DNA of 21,755 bases from an uncultured Pseudomonadota bacterium (lineage in GTDB: Bacteria; Bdellovibrionota_B; Oligoflexia; Oligoflexales; Bog-1112). The notes under the pieces were generated by a model. The model did not search any database. It saw only the letters and a program-made list of their open reading frames with translations, and was not told the DNA's origin. Location of the stretch: contig CALBMD010000516.1 of the NCBI GenBank assembly GCA_937896265.1, forward strand, positions 1-21,755, written 5' to 3'. Of this stretch, positions 1 through 7,863 are shown piece after piece. A program made the translations under genes and the position numbers. The stretch's first letter is position 1; the number at the start of each line of letters is the position of its first letter.

Positions 1-219
1 GCTCCCCAGAACACCGTCTTATGCCAGGCTGCTCTTACAAACTAGCTCTTAAAAACTCAGCAGAAACTATCTTGCTATGGTTACGATAGGAACCTCAATT
101 GCAAGGCTAAGGATTTAGGGGCATTCCCTAAATCCGCGAAGTAGTGTTAGTCGGCCCTGAAAAACCAAAATCGCTGCGTTAACTTCGTTGTTAGCTCCTC
201 CTTGTTGTCTTGAGCGAAA
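1..219. other. Non-coding left edge
   Basis: No open frame with recognisable protein similarity, and no tRNA cloverleaf, was found here. It lies downstream of the leftward aminotransferase gene. It holds a perfect 10-bp inverted repeat at 111-135. A second weak hairpin at about 174-191 pairs gttaac with gttagc and includes one G-T wobble. The stretch 136-210 has the look of an intergenic dispersed element, but there is no second copy in this window to prove it. Confidence 0.5.
111..135. repeat. Perfect 10-bp inverted repeat (hairpin)
   Basis: The arm ggatttaggg (111-120) and its exact reverse complement ccctaaatcc (126-135) are separated by five bases. It lies 85 bases beyond the stop of the leftward aminotransferase gene, where a terminator would sit. 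Neither strand has a T-rich tract after the stem, so it is not a canonical intrinsic terminator. It could stabilise a 3' end or be part of an intergenic repeat. Confidence 0.7.
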
Positions 220-1119
220 CTAGTTAACTCTACCTGTATTCCACTCGACCAAGTGGCCAAGGGTCTTGGCAATATCATTTAAAAACAGCGCTTCGATTGT
301 CTTGAATATAGAACCTTTGCGATCAAAATGAAATTTGTGATCGCCAATTCTTGCTATAGGTATAAGGCCTTTTACCGTGGAACAAAGAAATGCTTCGTCA
401 TAACGTGGCAGTTCATCCTCAAAAATTATTTTTTCTTCTACTAAAATTTCATGAGAGCTCAGGAGATGAATGATCCTATCGCGAGTAATCCCTTTTAAAA
501 TGCCGCTTCGTAGGCTTGGTGTGGCAATTTCTATTTTGCCTTCTTCTTGGCCAAGAAAGAAAATATTTGCTGTTGAGGCTTCTTGGACTTCACGGCTGGC
601 ATTGACAAATAAGACATCGTCAAACCCAAGGTTTTTAGCTTTGGCTAAAGCAACAATGCTTAACAAATAGTTAGCTGTCTTGATGGCAGCTTGACGTTCG
701 TCTTTGTGGTTAGTCACCTTATATAAAGAGATCCCCTCAGCACTAAACCGATCAGGTAACGGCTTGGCAGCAAAACAATAAGTGATGCGATTGGGGGTTT
801 GTTCAGCGTAATCTAATCCTAGGCCGTAGCCTCTTGTAACCACCAAGCGAAGGTAGGCTTTTGGGCAGTTTAGCTGCTTTAGTAGGCCTAAGAGTTCAAA
901 TTCAAGTTCAGCATCAGACCATGGGATTTCAAGGCCAATTTCGCTTGCCGATTTTCTTAGGCGTATTAAATGGGGTAGTGTATCAAGCAGTTTGTCATTA
1001 AAGCCTGCAAAGACTTCAAAAACGTTGTCAGCAAATAGAAATCCTCTATCAAGCGGCGATATTAGCGCCTCATCGCTTGGATAAACCTTGCCATTAATGG
1101 CGATTAGACCTTTTTGCAT
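220..1119 (-). CDS. Class IV aminotransferase (BCAT/ADCL family)
   Basis: A PLP-dependent fold-type IV enzyme of 299 residues, the usual length for branched-chain aminotransferase (IlvE), D-amino-acid aminotransferase and aminodeoxychorismate lyase (PabC). The likely Schiff-base lysine is Lys147 in the segment AAIKTANYL. The PLP-contacting stretch EVQEASTANIF (about 177-187) and the early SPLDRGFLFAD segment (21-31) are typical of the family. The start is an ATG with an AAGGGG ribosome site seven bases upstream. The gene is divergent from rimO, with only 78 bases between them. Sequence alone does not separate transaminase from lyase. IlvE-type or PabC-type are both possible, so no symbol is given. 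Confidence 0.88.
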   Translation of the reverse strand: MQKGLIAINGKVYPSDEALISPLDRGFLFADNVFEVFAGFNDKLLDTLPHLIRLRKSASEIGLEIPWSDAELEFELLGLLKQLNCPKAYLRLVVTRGYGLGLDYAEQTPNRITYCFAAKPLPDRFSAEGISLYKVTNHKDERQAAIKTANYLLSIVALAKAKNLGFDDVLFVNASREVQEASTANIFFLGQEEGKIEIATPSLRSGILKGITRDRIIHLLSSHEILVEEKIIFEDELPRYDEAFLCSTVKGLIPIARIGDHKFHFDRKGSIFKTIEALFLNDIAKTLGHLVEWNTGRVN

Positions 1120-1197
1120 ATTTAGCCCCTTGTCAGTACTGGTAGAAGCATGTTAAAAGTGCCGCCAAAGTAATTTTAAATATAGCTAGGTGAGACA

Positions 1198-2580
1198 TTG
1201 GCAAGCCCAAAAAAAGTACATCTTATTTCACTAGGTTGCGCTAGAAATCGAGTTGACAGCGAGGTTATGCTAGCAAAGGTTTTAGGCGGCGGCTACGTCT
1301 ATGTGCCTGAATCAAAAGAGGCAGACGCCATCATCGTCAATACTTGCGGTTTTATCCAAAGCGCTAAAGAAGAGAGTATTGATACTATTTTGGAATGCGC
1401 TGAACTGAAAAAGTCAAAGCCTGATTTAAAGCTTGTTGTTAGTGGCTGTTTGACCCAGCGTTACAAAACACAGCTAGCGAAAGGCCTGCCGGAAGTTGAT
1501 CTTTTTGTCGGTACAGATGAGTTTCCTAATGTATTAAAGTTGTTAGATCAATTAGAGCAGCAGGAAATTAAAAAAGGTTCTGTATTTGCAAAACGCTCTC
1601 ACTACCTCTACAACGACAAGTTGGAAAGAGTAAATACACTTGCAGGTTATAGTGCTTATGTAAAGGTAGCAGAAGGCTGTCAACACAATTGCTCGTTTTG
1701 TATTATCCCCGCTATCCGCGGTAGGCTCAGATCTCGCAGCGTCGAGAGTGTTGTTGCAGAGGCAAGAAATTTAGCAGCTCAGGGTGTTCGTGAAATCAAT
1801 TTGATTGCCCAAGATCTAGCCGCCTATGGCTTAGAGCCTGGTTGGAAAAGCATGCATCATCTTGCAGAGGCGGCTCACCCGCTTTTGATTTTGTTGCAAA
1901 ACCTCTGTGAAGTTGAAGATTTGCAGTGGATTAGGCTCCTTTATATCTATCCAGAAAATATTTCTGATGCATTCCTTGAATTCTTTGCTAGTCAGAAAAA
2001 GATTGTCAAGTATCTTGATATCCCTGTACAGCATGCTGCAGATTCTATCCTTAAGGCTATGAGTCGAGAGGTTACTCGCCAAGATTTAGAGGCGATTTTT
2101 AGCAAGTTAAGAGAGCGAGTGCCTGCTATTAGCCTGCGAACATCAGTCATGGTGGGCTTCCCAGGTGAAACAGAGGAAGACTTCAACGAGCTGTTAGATT
2201 TTGTCGCTAAGATGAAGTTTGATCACTTAGGTTGCTTTACCTACTCCCAAGAAGAGGGCACTGTTGCTGGTCGCATGGCAAATCAGGTGCCACAGGAAAT
2301 CAAAGAGCTGCGCCAAAAAAAGGTTATGGAACTGCAGCGTAAGATTTCCAAAGCTAAACTTAAGTCATACTTAGGGCAAGAGATCGATGCGCTGGTACTT
2401 GGCCCAAGTAAAGAGAGTGAGCTGCTTTGGGAAGCTAGAGCTTCTTTTCAAGCTCCTGAAGTTGATGGTGTTGTTTATCTAAATGACGGCTTTTTTAAGC
2501 CGGGCCAGGTACAAAGGGTGCAAGTTAGTGAGTCTCATGACTATGATTTAGTGGCAGGCGTCGTTAACGCAGAGGGATAG
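1198..2580 (+). CDS. rimO: Ribosomal protein S12 methylthiotransferase RimO
   Basis: A radical-SAM methylthiotransferase that adds a methylthio group to a conserved aspartate of ribosomal protein uS12. The N-terminal MTTase domain carries the three Fe-S cysteines at Cys14, Cys50 and Cys84. The radical-SAM CxxxCxxC is Cys161/Cys165/Cys168 (EGCQHNCSFC). The QDLAAYG segment and the insertion ending in LLYIYPE are RimO features that differ from MiaB, and the final ~65 residues fit a TRAM domain. At 460 residues it is the normal length. The start is TTG at 1198, supported by AGGTGA five bases upstream; no nearby ATG fits. Its 3' end overlaps the convergent small gene by 17 bases. Confidence 0.95.
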   Translation: MASPKKVHLISLGCARNRVDSEVMLAKVLGGGYVYVPESKEADAIIVNTCGFIQSAKEESIDTILECAELKKSKPDLKLVVSGCLTQRYKTQLAKGLPEVDLFVGTDEFPNVLKLLDQLEQQEIKKGSVFAKRSHYLYNDKLERVNTLAGYSAYVKVAEGCQHNCSFCIIPAIRGRLRSRSVESVVAEARNLAAQGVREINLIAQDLAAYGLEPGWKSMHHLAEAAHPLLILLQNLCEVEDLQWIRLLYIYPENISDAFLEFFASQKKIVKYLDIPVQHAADSILKAMSREVTRQDLEAIFSKLRERVPAISLRTSVMVGFPGETEEDFNELLDFVAKMKFDHLGCFTYSQEEGTVAGRMANQVPQEIKELRQKKVMELQRKISKAKLKSYLGQEIDALVLGPSKESELLWEARASFQAPEVDGVVYLNDGFFKPGQVQRVQVSESHDYDLVAGVVNAEG

Positions 2581-2959
2581 CTAAGTTAGCGGCAAAAGCG
2601 CTTACCCCTTGAGAATTAAAGACGGGGGTGAATGTTAAGCGAAAGTTAGATGAGCGTGCTTCCTGTGCTTCAGAGGAGTAGTTATAATTTGGTGTTTGTG
2701 TATTTAAGGCATAGACACCATACCCAATGCCAGTAAAAAAGCCAATTGAAGCGCCCATAGAGATATCTTGCCAGTTTTTCTGTGGGTTTTGCTTTGTTAG
2801 GCCAAGAAAAGCTAGGCCACAAGCTGCTCCTAAAATAGTTGAATAGCCAGTAGTAATCATCAGGCTCTGAAACCTATCTTCCATGGTATAAGACCTTGCT
2901 GTCCAGGAGCAGATACTGACGGCAAAGGCTAAAATTGTGGCAAAAGCGGCATTTTTCAT
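2564..2959 (-). CDS. Small exported glycine-zipper-like protein
   Basis: A 131-residue protein of unknown function. Residues 1-23 look like a signal peptide: Lys2, a hydrophobic core AAFATILAFAVSICSW, then a polar region. The middle (about 36-53 and 68-84) is glycine- and alanine-rich with spaced small residues, like a glycine-zipper pair of membrane-inserted helices. The last 45 residues are polar and end in a hydrophobic-arginine tail. An AGGT element lies just upstream of the ATG, and a strong extended -10 promoter lies about 55 bases further up, so I regard it as a real gene. It converges on rimO with a 17-base overlap. I recognise no named family. Confidence 0.7.
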   Translation of the reverse strand: MKNAAFATILAFAVSICSWTARSYTMEDRFQSLMITTGYSTILGAACGLAFLGLTKQNPQKNWQDISMGASIGFFTGIGYGVYALNTQTPNYNYSSEAQEARSSNFRLTFTPVFNSQGVSAFAANLAIPLR

Positions 2960-3022
2960 AGCTAAGACCTATTTGATTAAGGATTTCAAGTATTTGTTGG
3001 TTATAAACCAAAATGTAAAATT

Positions 3023-3031
3023 ATTATAGCA
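3023..3031 (-). promoter_or_regulatory. Extended -10 promoter for the 2564-2959 gene
   Basis: On the minus strand the sequence reads TGCTATAAT: a consensus -10 TATAAT (plus 3023-3028) preceded by the extended TGn element. A weak -35 TTTACC lies 15 bases upstream. The expected transcript start is about 55 bases before the ATG at 2959. The evidence is motif match only. Confidence 0.55.
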
Positions 3032-3075
3032 TTTTAAGCCAAAGGTAAATATTCTTGGCGTTCGGAAAAAAAACC

Positions 3076-3105
3076 TTGCTAAGAACCAAAGAACTAAAGT
3101 ATTAG
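3076..3105 (+). promoter_or_regulatory. Possible rho promoter with long leader
   Basis: TTGCTA at 3076-3081 and TATTAG at 3100-3105 are separated by 18 bases, a plausible sigma-70-type pair. This would leave an untranslated leader of about 130 bases before the rho ATG. Long leaders with autoregulation are known for rho in other bacteria. Here that is only an analogy, because I could not fold the leader. Confidence 0.3.
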
Positions 3106-3243
3106 GGTTTAAACAACAGCTGTGAGCAAGGGCTAACAACTCCTGATCTTGCCAGAAGATATAAATCCCGTGGAGAGACCAGAGTCCCCAAAATCTGATT
3201 GATCCGCATTCTAAAAAACAATCTAAATAGAGAGCAAACCTAC

Positions 3244-4539
3244 ATGGCCACTGATGCCAAAAAGAATCCAAGAGAAGAGACCCTTAAAGTAATTGATCTC
3301 AACGAGATTAAGACGCGAAGAATTTCTGACTTAACTCAGTTGGCCAAAGAGTTTGGTGTGATTGGGGCAAGCGCTATGCGCAAGCAAGAGTTGATTTTTG
3401 CTCTGCTGCAGGCCCAATCTGAAAAGGGTGGGGTAATCTACGGTTCTGGTGTTTTAGAGACATTGCCAGATGGTTTCGGCTTTCTTCGTGCCCCGGACTA
3501 TAACTACTTGCCAGGTCCGGATGATATGTATGTATCGCCTTCTCAGATTAGGCGTTTTAACTTGCGTACTGGTGATACCGTTGCTGGTCATATTCGGCCA
3601 CCAAAAGATTCTGAGCGCTATTTTGCTTTGCTTAAAGTCGAGAATGTCAACGGTGAGCCTGCTGACCAAGACATGGACAAGATTATCTTTGATAACTTGA
3701 CCCCTCTTTATCCAATGGAGAAGTTTAATCTAGAATTTAATCCAAAGATTTATTCTACCCGTATCATCGATATGCTCATCCCTATCGGCAAGGGGCAGCG
3801 TTCACTTATCGTAGCACCTCCAAGGACTGGTAAGACAGTCTTGTTGCAACAAATTGCCACGGCTATTGAGCGAAATCACCCAGAAGCGGTGCTGATCGTG
3901 CTACTCATCGATGAGCGGCCTGAGGAAGTAACTGACATGGAGCGTTCTGTTAAGGGAGAGGTAATTAGCTCAACTTTCGACGAGCCAGCTCAACGCCATG
4001 TTCAAGTTGCTGAAATGGTTATAGAAAAAGCCAAACGCTTGGTTGAATATAAGAAAGATGTTGTTATTCTTCTCGATTCAATTACTCGTCTGGCGCGTGC
4101 TTATAACTCAGTGGTACCTCCTTCAGGTAAGATATTATCCGGTGGTGTTGACTCTAATGCGTTACACAAGCCAAAAAGGTTCTTTGGTGCTGCTAGAAAC
4201 ATTGAAGAAGGTGGTTCTTTAACAATCATTGCGACTGCTTTGATTGATACAGGCTCTCGAATGGACGAAGTTATTTTCGAAGAGTTTAAGGGAACCGGCA
4301 ATATGGAGTTGCATTTAGACAGAAAGATGGTAGAAAAAAGGATGTTCCCAGCCATCGATCTGAATAAATCAGGCACCCGAAAGGAAGAGCTTCTCTTGAC
4401 AAAAGAAGTGCTCAATAGAATGTGGATCTTAAGAAAGCTTTTACAGCCACTTAACCCAGTAGATTCAATGGACTTCTTGCTCAATAAGCTGGATAAAGTG
4501 AAAAATAATGCTGAGTTTGTCGAATCGATGAACGGCTAA
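3244..4539 (+). CDS. rho: Transcription termination factor Rho
   Basis: A hexameric RNA-dependent ATPase that terminates transcription. From the ATG at 3244 it is 431 residues, the standard length. The N-terminal Rho-N helices (about 14-60) are followed by the cold-shock-like RNA-binding domain with DGFGFLRAPDYNYLPG (76-91). The Walker A is APPRTGKT (191-198), the Walker B region is VILLDSITRLARAYN (274-288), and the Q/R-loop segment KILSGGVDSNALHKPKRFFG lies at 296-315. A TTG at 3199 would add 15 residues with no family support, so I prefer the ATG. The gene heads a rho-rpmE-prfA-prmC block. I saw no canonical intrinsic terminators in the window, which fits reliance on Rho but does not prove it. 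Confidence 0.97.
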   Translation: MATDAKKNPREETLKVIDLNEIKTRRISDLTQLAKEFGVIGASAMRKQELIFALLQAQSEKGGVIYGSGVLETLPDGFGFLRAPDYNYLPGPDDMYVSPSQIRRFNLRTGDTVAGHIRPPKDSERYFALLKVENVNGEPADQDMDKIIFDNLTPLYPMEKFNLEFNPKIYSTRIIDMLIPIGKGQRSLIVAPPRTGKTVLLQQIATAIERNHPEAVLIVLLIDERPEEVTDMERSVKGEVISSTFDEPAQRHVQVAEMVIEKAKRLVEYKKDVVILLDSITRLARAYNSVVPPSGKILSGGVDSNALHKPKRFFGAARNIEEGGSLTIIATALIDTGSRMDEVIFEEFKGTGNMELHLDRKMVEKRMFPAIDLNKSGTRKEELLLTKEVLNRMWILRKLLQPLNPVDSMDFLLNKLDKVKNNAEFVESMNG

Positions 4540-4575
4540 ATTAAGCTAATACAAACGTTTGTTAAGGTATAAATA

Positions 4576-4779
4576 ATGAAAAAAGATATTCATCCAAACT
4601 ATCAACTGTCGAAAGTAACCTGTGCTTGTGGTTCAGAGTTTGAGACAAGGTCTATCCTGGCAGAAATCAGGGTTGAAATTTGCAGTGCTTGCCATCCGTT
4701 TTTTACTGGCAAGCAAAAACTCATCGACTCTGCAGGTCGTATTGAGAAGTTCCAGAAAAAATATAAGAACTTAAAGTAA
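4576..4779 (+). CDS. rpmE: 50S ribosomal protein L31
   Basis: A 67-residue L31 of the zinc-binding type, a component of the large ribosomal subunit at the inter-subunit bridge. The four metal ligands Cys16, Cys18, Cys36 and Cys39 are all present (TCACGSEF and EICSACHPFFTGKQ). An AAGGT element sits nine bases before the ATG. The gap between rho and rpmE is 36 bases and contains the 12-bp palindrome acaaacgtttgt. prfA follows only six bases after the stop, so the three genes are probably co-transcribed. Confidence 0.96.
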   Translation: MKKDIHPNYQLSKVTCACGSEFETRSILAEIRVEICSACHPFFTGKQKLIDSAGRIEKFQKKYKNLK

Positions 4780-4785
4780 GCTCGT

Positions 4786-5844
4786 ATGCTTTCCAAGCTA
4801 GAAGAGATAGAACAGCGCTTTATTTCGTTAGAGCAGTCTATCATGCAGCCAGATCTTGATGGTAAGACCTTCTCCAAATTGAGTAAGGAACGCGCTGATC
4901 TGGAAGAGATAGTTGCTCTTTATCGACAATCTAAAGCTATGCAAGCGGAGCTTGCTGATGCTCAAGACCTTCTCGAGTCGCCTGATACTGAAATGCATGC
5001 CATGGCTCGTGAAGAGATTGATCGCCTGCAAAAAGATCTCAAGCGGCTTGAAGATGAATGTACCGTTCTGCTTTTGCCAAGCGACCCCCGTGACGATCGC
5101 AATGTTATGCTTGAAATAAGAGCTGGCACTGGTGGTGAAGAGGCTGGTATTTTCTGTGGCGATCTTTTGCGTATGTATACTCGTTACGCTGAAGATAAGG
5201 CATGGAAGGTCGAGCTTTTGAGCGCTACCGAGTCAGCAAAGGGTGGCTACAAAGAAGTTATTGTTTTGATCTCCGGTAAAAAGGTGTATAGCCGCTTGAA
5301 GTTTGAGATGGGCGTGCACCGGGTTCAACGTATTCCTGAAACAGAATCCCAAGGCCGTATTCATACGAGTGCTTGCACCGTTGCTGTTTTGCCTGAAGCT
5401 GAAGAAGTTGAAGTCGAAATCAATCCAAGTGACTTAAAAATAGACACCTATCGTTCAAGCGGCGCTGGTGGCCAGCACGTGAACACCACTGATTCCGCAG
5501 TGCGTATCACCCACTTGCCAACCGGTACTATCGCTGAGTGCCAAGATGAGCGTAGCCAGTTCAAAAATCGTGAAAAGGCCATGAAGATGCTGCGTAGTCG
5601 CCTCTATGAGCGGCTACAAAAAACTCAGGCAGATGAAATTTCTGCGGACCGTAAAGCGCAGGTGGGATCAGGTGATAGAAGTGAGCGGATCCGGACATAT
5701 AATTTCCCGCAAGGGCGAGTTACAGACCATCGCATTAACGTGACCCTCTACCGCCTTGCTGACTTTATGGAAGGTAATATCGAAGAGATCTTAGATAAGC
5801 TAGGGGCAAGTTATACTGCCGACCTCCTTAAAGCGCAGAAATGA
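4786..5844 (+). CDS. prfA: Peptide chain release factor 1
   Basis: A class I release factor of 352 residues that reads UAA and UAG and triggers peptide release. The catalytic GGQ is at 228-230 within SSGAGGQHVNTTDSA. The stop-codon recognition tripeptide is PET at 184-186 (RIPETESQGRIHTS), fitting the PxT pattern of RF1 rather than the SPF of RF2. The N-terminal coiled-coil region and the acidic GTGGEEAGIF segment (114-123) are as in the family. Its TGA overlaps the prmC start in an ATGA junction, so RF1 and the enzyme that methylates its GGQ glutamine are coupled. prfA here ends in TGA, which RF1 itself does not read. Confidence 0.97.
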   Translation: MLSKLEEIEQRFISLEQSIMQPDLDGKTFSKLSKERADLEEIVALYRQSKAMQAELADAQDLLESPDTEMHAMAREEIDRLQKDLKRLEDECTVLLLPSDPRDDRNVMLEIRAGTGGEEAGIFCGDLLRMYTRYAEDKAWKVELLSATESAKGGYKEVIVLISGKKVYSRLKFEMGVHRVQRIPETESQGRIHTSACTVAVLPEAEEVEVEINPSDLKIDTYRSSGAGGQHVNTTDSAVRITHLPTGTIAECQDERSQFKNREKAMKMLRSRLYERLQKTQADEISADRKAQVGSGDRSERIRTYNFPQGRVTDHRINVTLYRLADFMEGNIEEILDKLGASYTADLLKAQK

Positions 5845-6731
5845 TGCCTAAAGGTGAAATCAAGGCAAGAGATCTTGTGCTTTTGTGCCAAAGAAAGCTG
5901 GCGCAAAATGGCTGGCAAGAAGCGCAAGCAGAAGTCTACCTAATTTTATCCCATGTTTGCAGCCTTCATAGGCAAGATCTTATTTTAAGACCAGAACAGA
6001 CTGTCTCGCAAGCAGAGGCAGAAACCATGAACAGCATTTTGCAAAGACGCCTGGCTGGTGAGCCTTTGGCTTATATCCTTGGTTGCCGTGAGTTTATGGG
6101 TCTTTTGTTTCAGGTAAATAAGCACACGCTTATCCCCAGAGCTGATACCGAGCATTTGGTTGAAGCTTGTCTTGCTTATATTACTGAAAATAAGCTGAAA
6201 TCTCCTAGAATTCTGGAAATAGGCAGCGGTACAGGCTGCATCAGCATTTCGCTGAAGAAATATGCAAAAAATGCCATTCTTGAATCTTGGGATATTAGTA
6301 AAGAGGCTTTAGAAGTAGCGCGGCAAAACGCTGAGGACCTGCTTGGCTTGGAACATGGCATTAACTTTGTGCACACTGACGCAAGGGATTTAGCCAACTG
6401 GACTGCTAGGGCTGCGGGCAACTTTGACCTATTAGTTGCCAATCCCCCCTATATTGGTGAGCAAGAGATCGGTGAGATTGCTCCTGATGTTTGGGCTTAT
6501 GAGCCACGATCAGCATATATGGCGGAAGAAGAAGGTTACTTTTTTTACCGTCTTATTGCAGAGCAGGCAAAATCTATCTTGGTCGCAAATGCACGGATAT
6601 TTTTGGAGATGGGTAAAGGCCAGCAAGAGAAGATCTCTCAAATCTTTGCAAAAAATAATTGGGATTCTCGTTCTCTTTTTGTGCTTAAAGACTACAATCA
6701 GATTGACAGGGTTTTCTCTATCACCCCCTAG
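5841..6731 (+). CDS. prmC: Release factor glutamine methyltransferase PrmC
   Basis: An N5-glutamine methyltransferase that modifies the GGQ motif of the release factors using S-adenosylmethionine. It is 296 residues. The N-terminal substrate-binding helices are followed by IPRADTEHLVE (98-108), the SAM-binding motif LEIGSGTGCISISL (125-138) and the hallmark NPPY at 201-204. The start ATG at 5841 overlaps the prfA stop by four bases; a second in-frame ATG follows directly, and the choice changes the protein by one residue. The gene is tightly linked to prfA, as in many bacteria. Confidence 0.95.
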   Translation: MMPKGEIKARDLVLLCQRKLAQNGWQEAQAEVYLILSHVCSLHRQDLILRPEQTVSQAEAETMNSILQRRLAGEPLAYILGCREFMGLLFQVNKHTLIPRADTEHLVEACLAYITENKLKSPRILEIGSGTGCISISLKKYAKNAILESWDISKEALEVARQNAEDLLGLEHGINFVHTDARDLANWTARAAGNFDLLVANPPYIGEQEIGEIAPDVWAYEPRSAYMAEEEGYFFYRLIAEQAKSILVANARIFLEMGKGQQEKISQIFAKNNWDSRSLFVLKDYNQIDRVFSITP

Positions 6732-6740
6732 GATCAACAA

Positions 6741-6947
6741 ATGTCTGATTTAGAGTTGGGCATGCCCGAAAGAAATAAGACAAATACAGCAGATGCGCGG
6801 ACTTTAAAGCGTTTTATCTGCTTTCTTGGTGGGCTTTTACTGGCGCTAGTTTTTATTATCTGGATCTATCAGCCTTTTATCTTGCCAGTAGTAATCAGTT
6901 TTTTTTTTAGTGCTGGTGCTAAATCCTATTGTCGGATTTTTTTCTAG
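6741..6947 (+). CDS. AI-2E permease, N-terminal part before the frameshift
   Basis: This frame encodes the start of an AI-2E/PerM-type membrane protein. It has a polar N-terminus of about 22 residues, a first membrane helix (about 25-43) and QPFILPVVISFFF, the standard beginning of helix 2. After the T10 tract the frame continues with a non-family tail, SAGAKSYCRIFF, then stops. The ATG has AGGAT ten bases upstream and lies nine bases after prmC. The family-like continuation is in the overlapping -1 frame (6910-7863). On its own this fragment is unlikely to function; it should be read together with the next entry. Confidence 0.6.
   Translation: MSDLELGMPERNKTNTADARTLKRFICFLGGLLLALVFIIWIYQPFILPVVISFFFSAGAKSYCRIFF
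6899..6908 (+). other. T10 homopolymer at frameshift site
   Basis: Ten consecutive T lie exactly where the permease changes reading frame. With nine T the sequence would read S-F-F-L-V-L-V-L-N-P-I-V without a break, as expected for the family, and would give one 373-residue protein. With eleven T a TAG stop appears at once. A length change of -1 therefore restores the gene. The cause could be a sequencing error, slippage during transcription, phase variation or a real mutation. Confidence 0.85.
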
Positions 6948-7863
6948 AGGAAAAATTCCTCGAAGCCTTGTCGTAAGCTGTATTTTGCTTATTACCTTTG
7001 GCCTGATTATTCTCGGCGCCTTTTTGTTTTTAACACCTCTTTATGAAGAAACCATCACGCTTTTACAAAAAGCACCTAAGGTGACGGATAATCTTGCTAG
7101 GGCTTTGCTAAGTTGGGCAAAGCGCACCGTTATGAAGGTTGGTTTTATTGATGAGTCTGTCTTTGACTCTGTTGTCGAGCAGATACGCAATATGGTGCCG
7201 GTATCAAACCAGATGCAAAGAGCGCTTTCTACCATATGGGAAACAGCTCCTAGATTTTTAGGCACCGTTGTCAATTTAGTGATGATTCCTCTCATCACCT
7301 TTTTCTTTTTAAAAGATGGGAGGTTGTTTTTACACAGTTTGACGCAACTTGTGCCCTTAGACTTGCGAAAACCTTTTTTGGAGCTTATCTCGCGATTGCA
7401 TCGAACATTAAGGCAGGTGTTAAAAGGTCAGGTTATGGTTGCAGCTGCCTTAGGTATCCTTTACATCATTGGTTTTAACATCGTGGGTATTCCCTCTGCT
7501 TCAACGATTGGTCTTGTTGCGGGTATTTGTCGTATTGTCCCTTATGTTGATGTTATTGTCGGTGGAGCTTTGAGTATCTTCTCTGTTTTTTCTGATTTTC
7601 ATGGCTCAGGGCAGCTTTTAGGTGTTGGGCTGGTCTTTTTAGCTGTTCAAGGGATTGATGGCATGATCATCACGCCGAAGGTTTTGGGCGAAAAAGCTGG
7701 CCTGCACCCCCTTGTCGTGATTACTTCTGTGATCGCATTTGGCGATTTATGGGGCTTTTTAGGTGTCTTGATGGCCATTCCTTTTTTGGCTATCTTGCGG
7801 ACAATCTTTCTTTTGGCATTGCCTTTTTATAAAGAATCAAGGTTCTATCGGTCGCGCGATTAG
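6910..7863 (+). CDS. AI-2E family permease, main part after the frameshift
   Basis: This encodes most of an AI-2E (PerM/TqsA-type) membrane permease. Diagnostic segments in order are LNPIVGFFSRGKIPRSL, a hydrophobic helix, a long amphipathic middle, IPLITFFFLKDGRLF, GLVAGICRIVPYVDVIVGG, VLGEKAGLHPLVV, and a final pair of helices ending FGDLWGFLGVLMAIPFLAIL. Members of this superfamily have been linked to export of signalling molecules or to sodium/proton exchange; the substrate here is unknown. The GTG at 6910 is merely the first start in this frame and has no ribosome site, so the true start is probably 6741 through the T10 tract. The stop overlaps the convergent methyltransferase by four bases. 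Confidence 0.85.
   Translation: MLVLNPIVGFFSRGKIPRSLVVSCILLITFGLIILGAFLFLTPLYEETITLLQKAPKVTDNLARALLSWAKRTVMKVGFIDESVFDSVVEQIRNMVPVSNQMQRALSTIWETAPRFLGTVVNLVMIPLITFFFLKDGRLFLHSLTQLVPLDLRKPFLELISRLHRTLRQVLKGQVMVAAALGILYIIGFNIVGIPSASTIGLVAGICRIVPYVDVIVGGALSIFSVFSDFHGSGQLLGVGLVFLAVQGIDGMIITPKVLGEKAGLHPLVVITSVIAFGDLWGFLGVLMAIPFLAILRTIFLLALPFYKESRFYRSRD

Noticed and set aside
111..135. Intrinsic terminator
   Set aside because: The stem is perfect, but neither strand has a T-rich run after it.
1..219. Possible tRNA or small RNA gene
   Set aside because: No cloverleaf, T-loop GTTCRA box or terminator-like end could be built.
1831..2186. Antisense open frames within rimO
   Set aside because: They lie wholly inside a strongly conserved gene, lack start signals, and have no family character.
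2969..3271. Leftward open frame in the rho upstream region
   Set aside because: It covers both candidate promoters and the rho start, has no ribosome site, and its Trp/Cys/Phe-rich product looks non-coding.
4101..4484. Long antisense open frame within rho
   Set aside because: It is opposite conserved Rho motifs; the Ser/Leu-rich product is what antisense of this coding sequence would give.
6741..6947. Independent small membrane protein
   Set aside because: Its sequence is the standard beginning of an AI-2E permease whose remainder continues in the adjacent frame, so it is a fragment.
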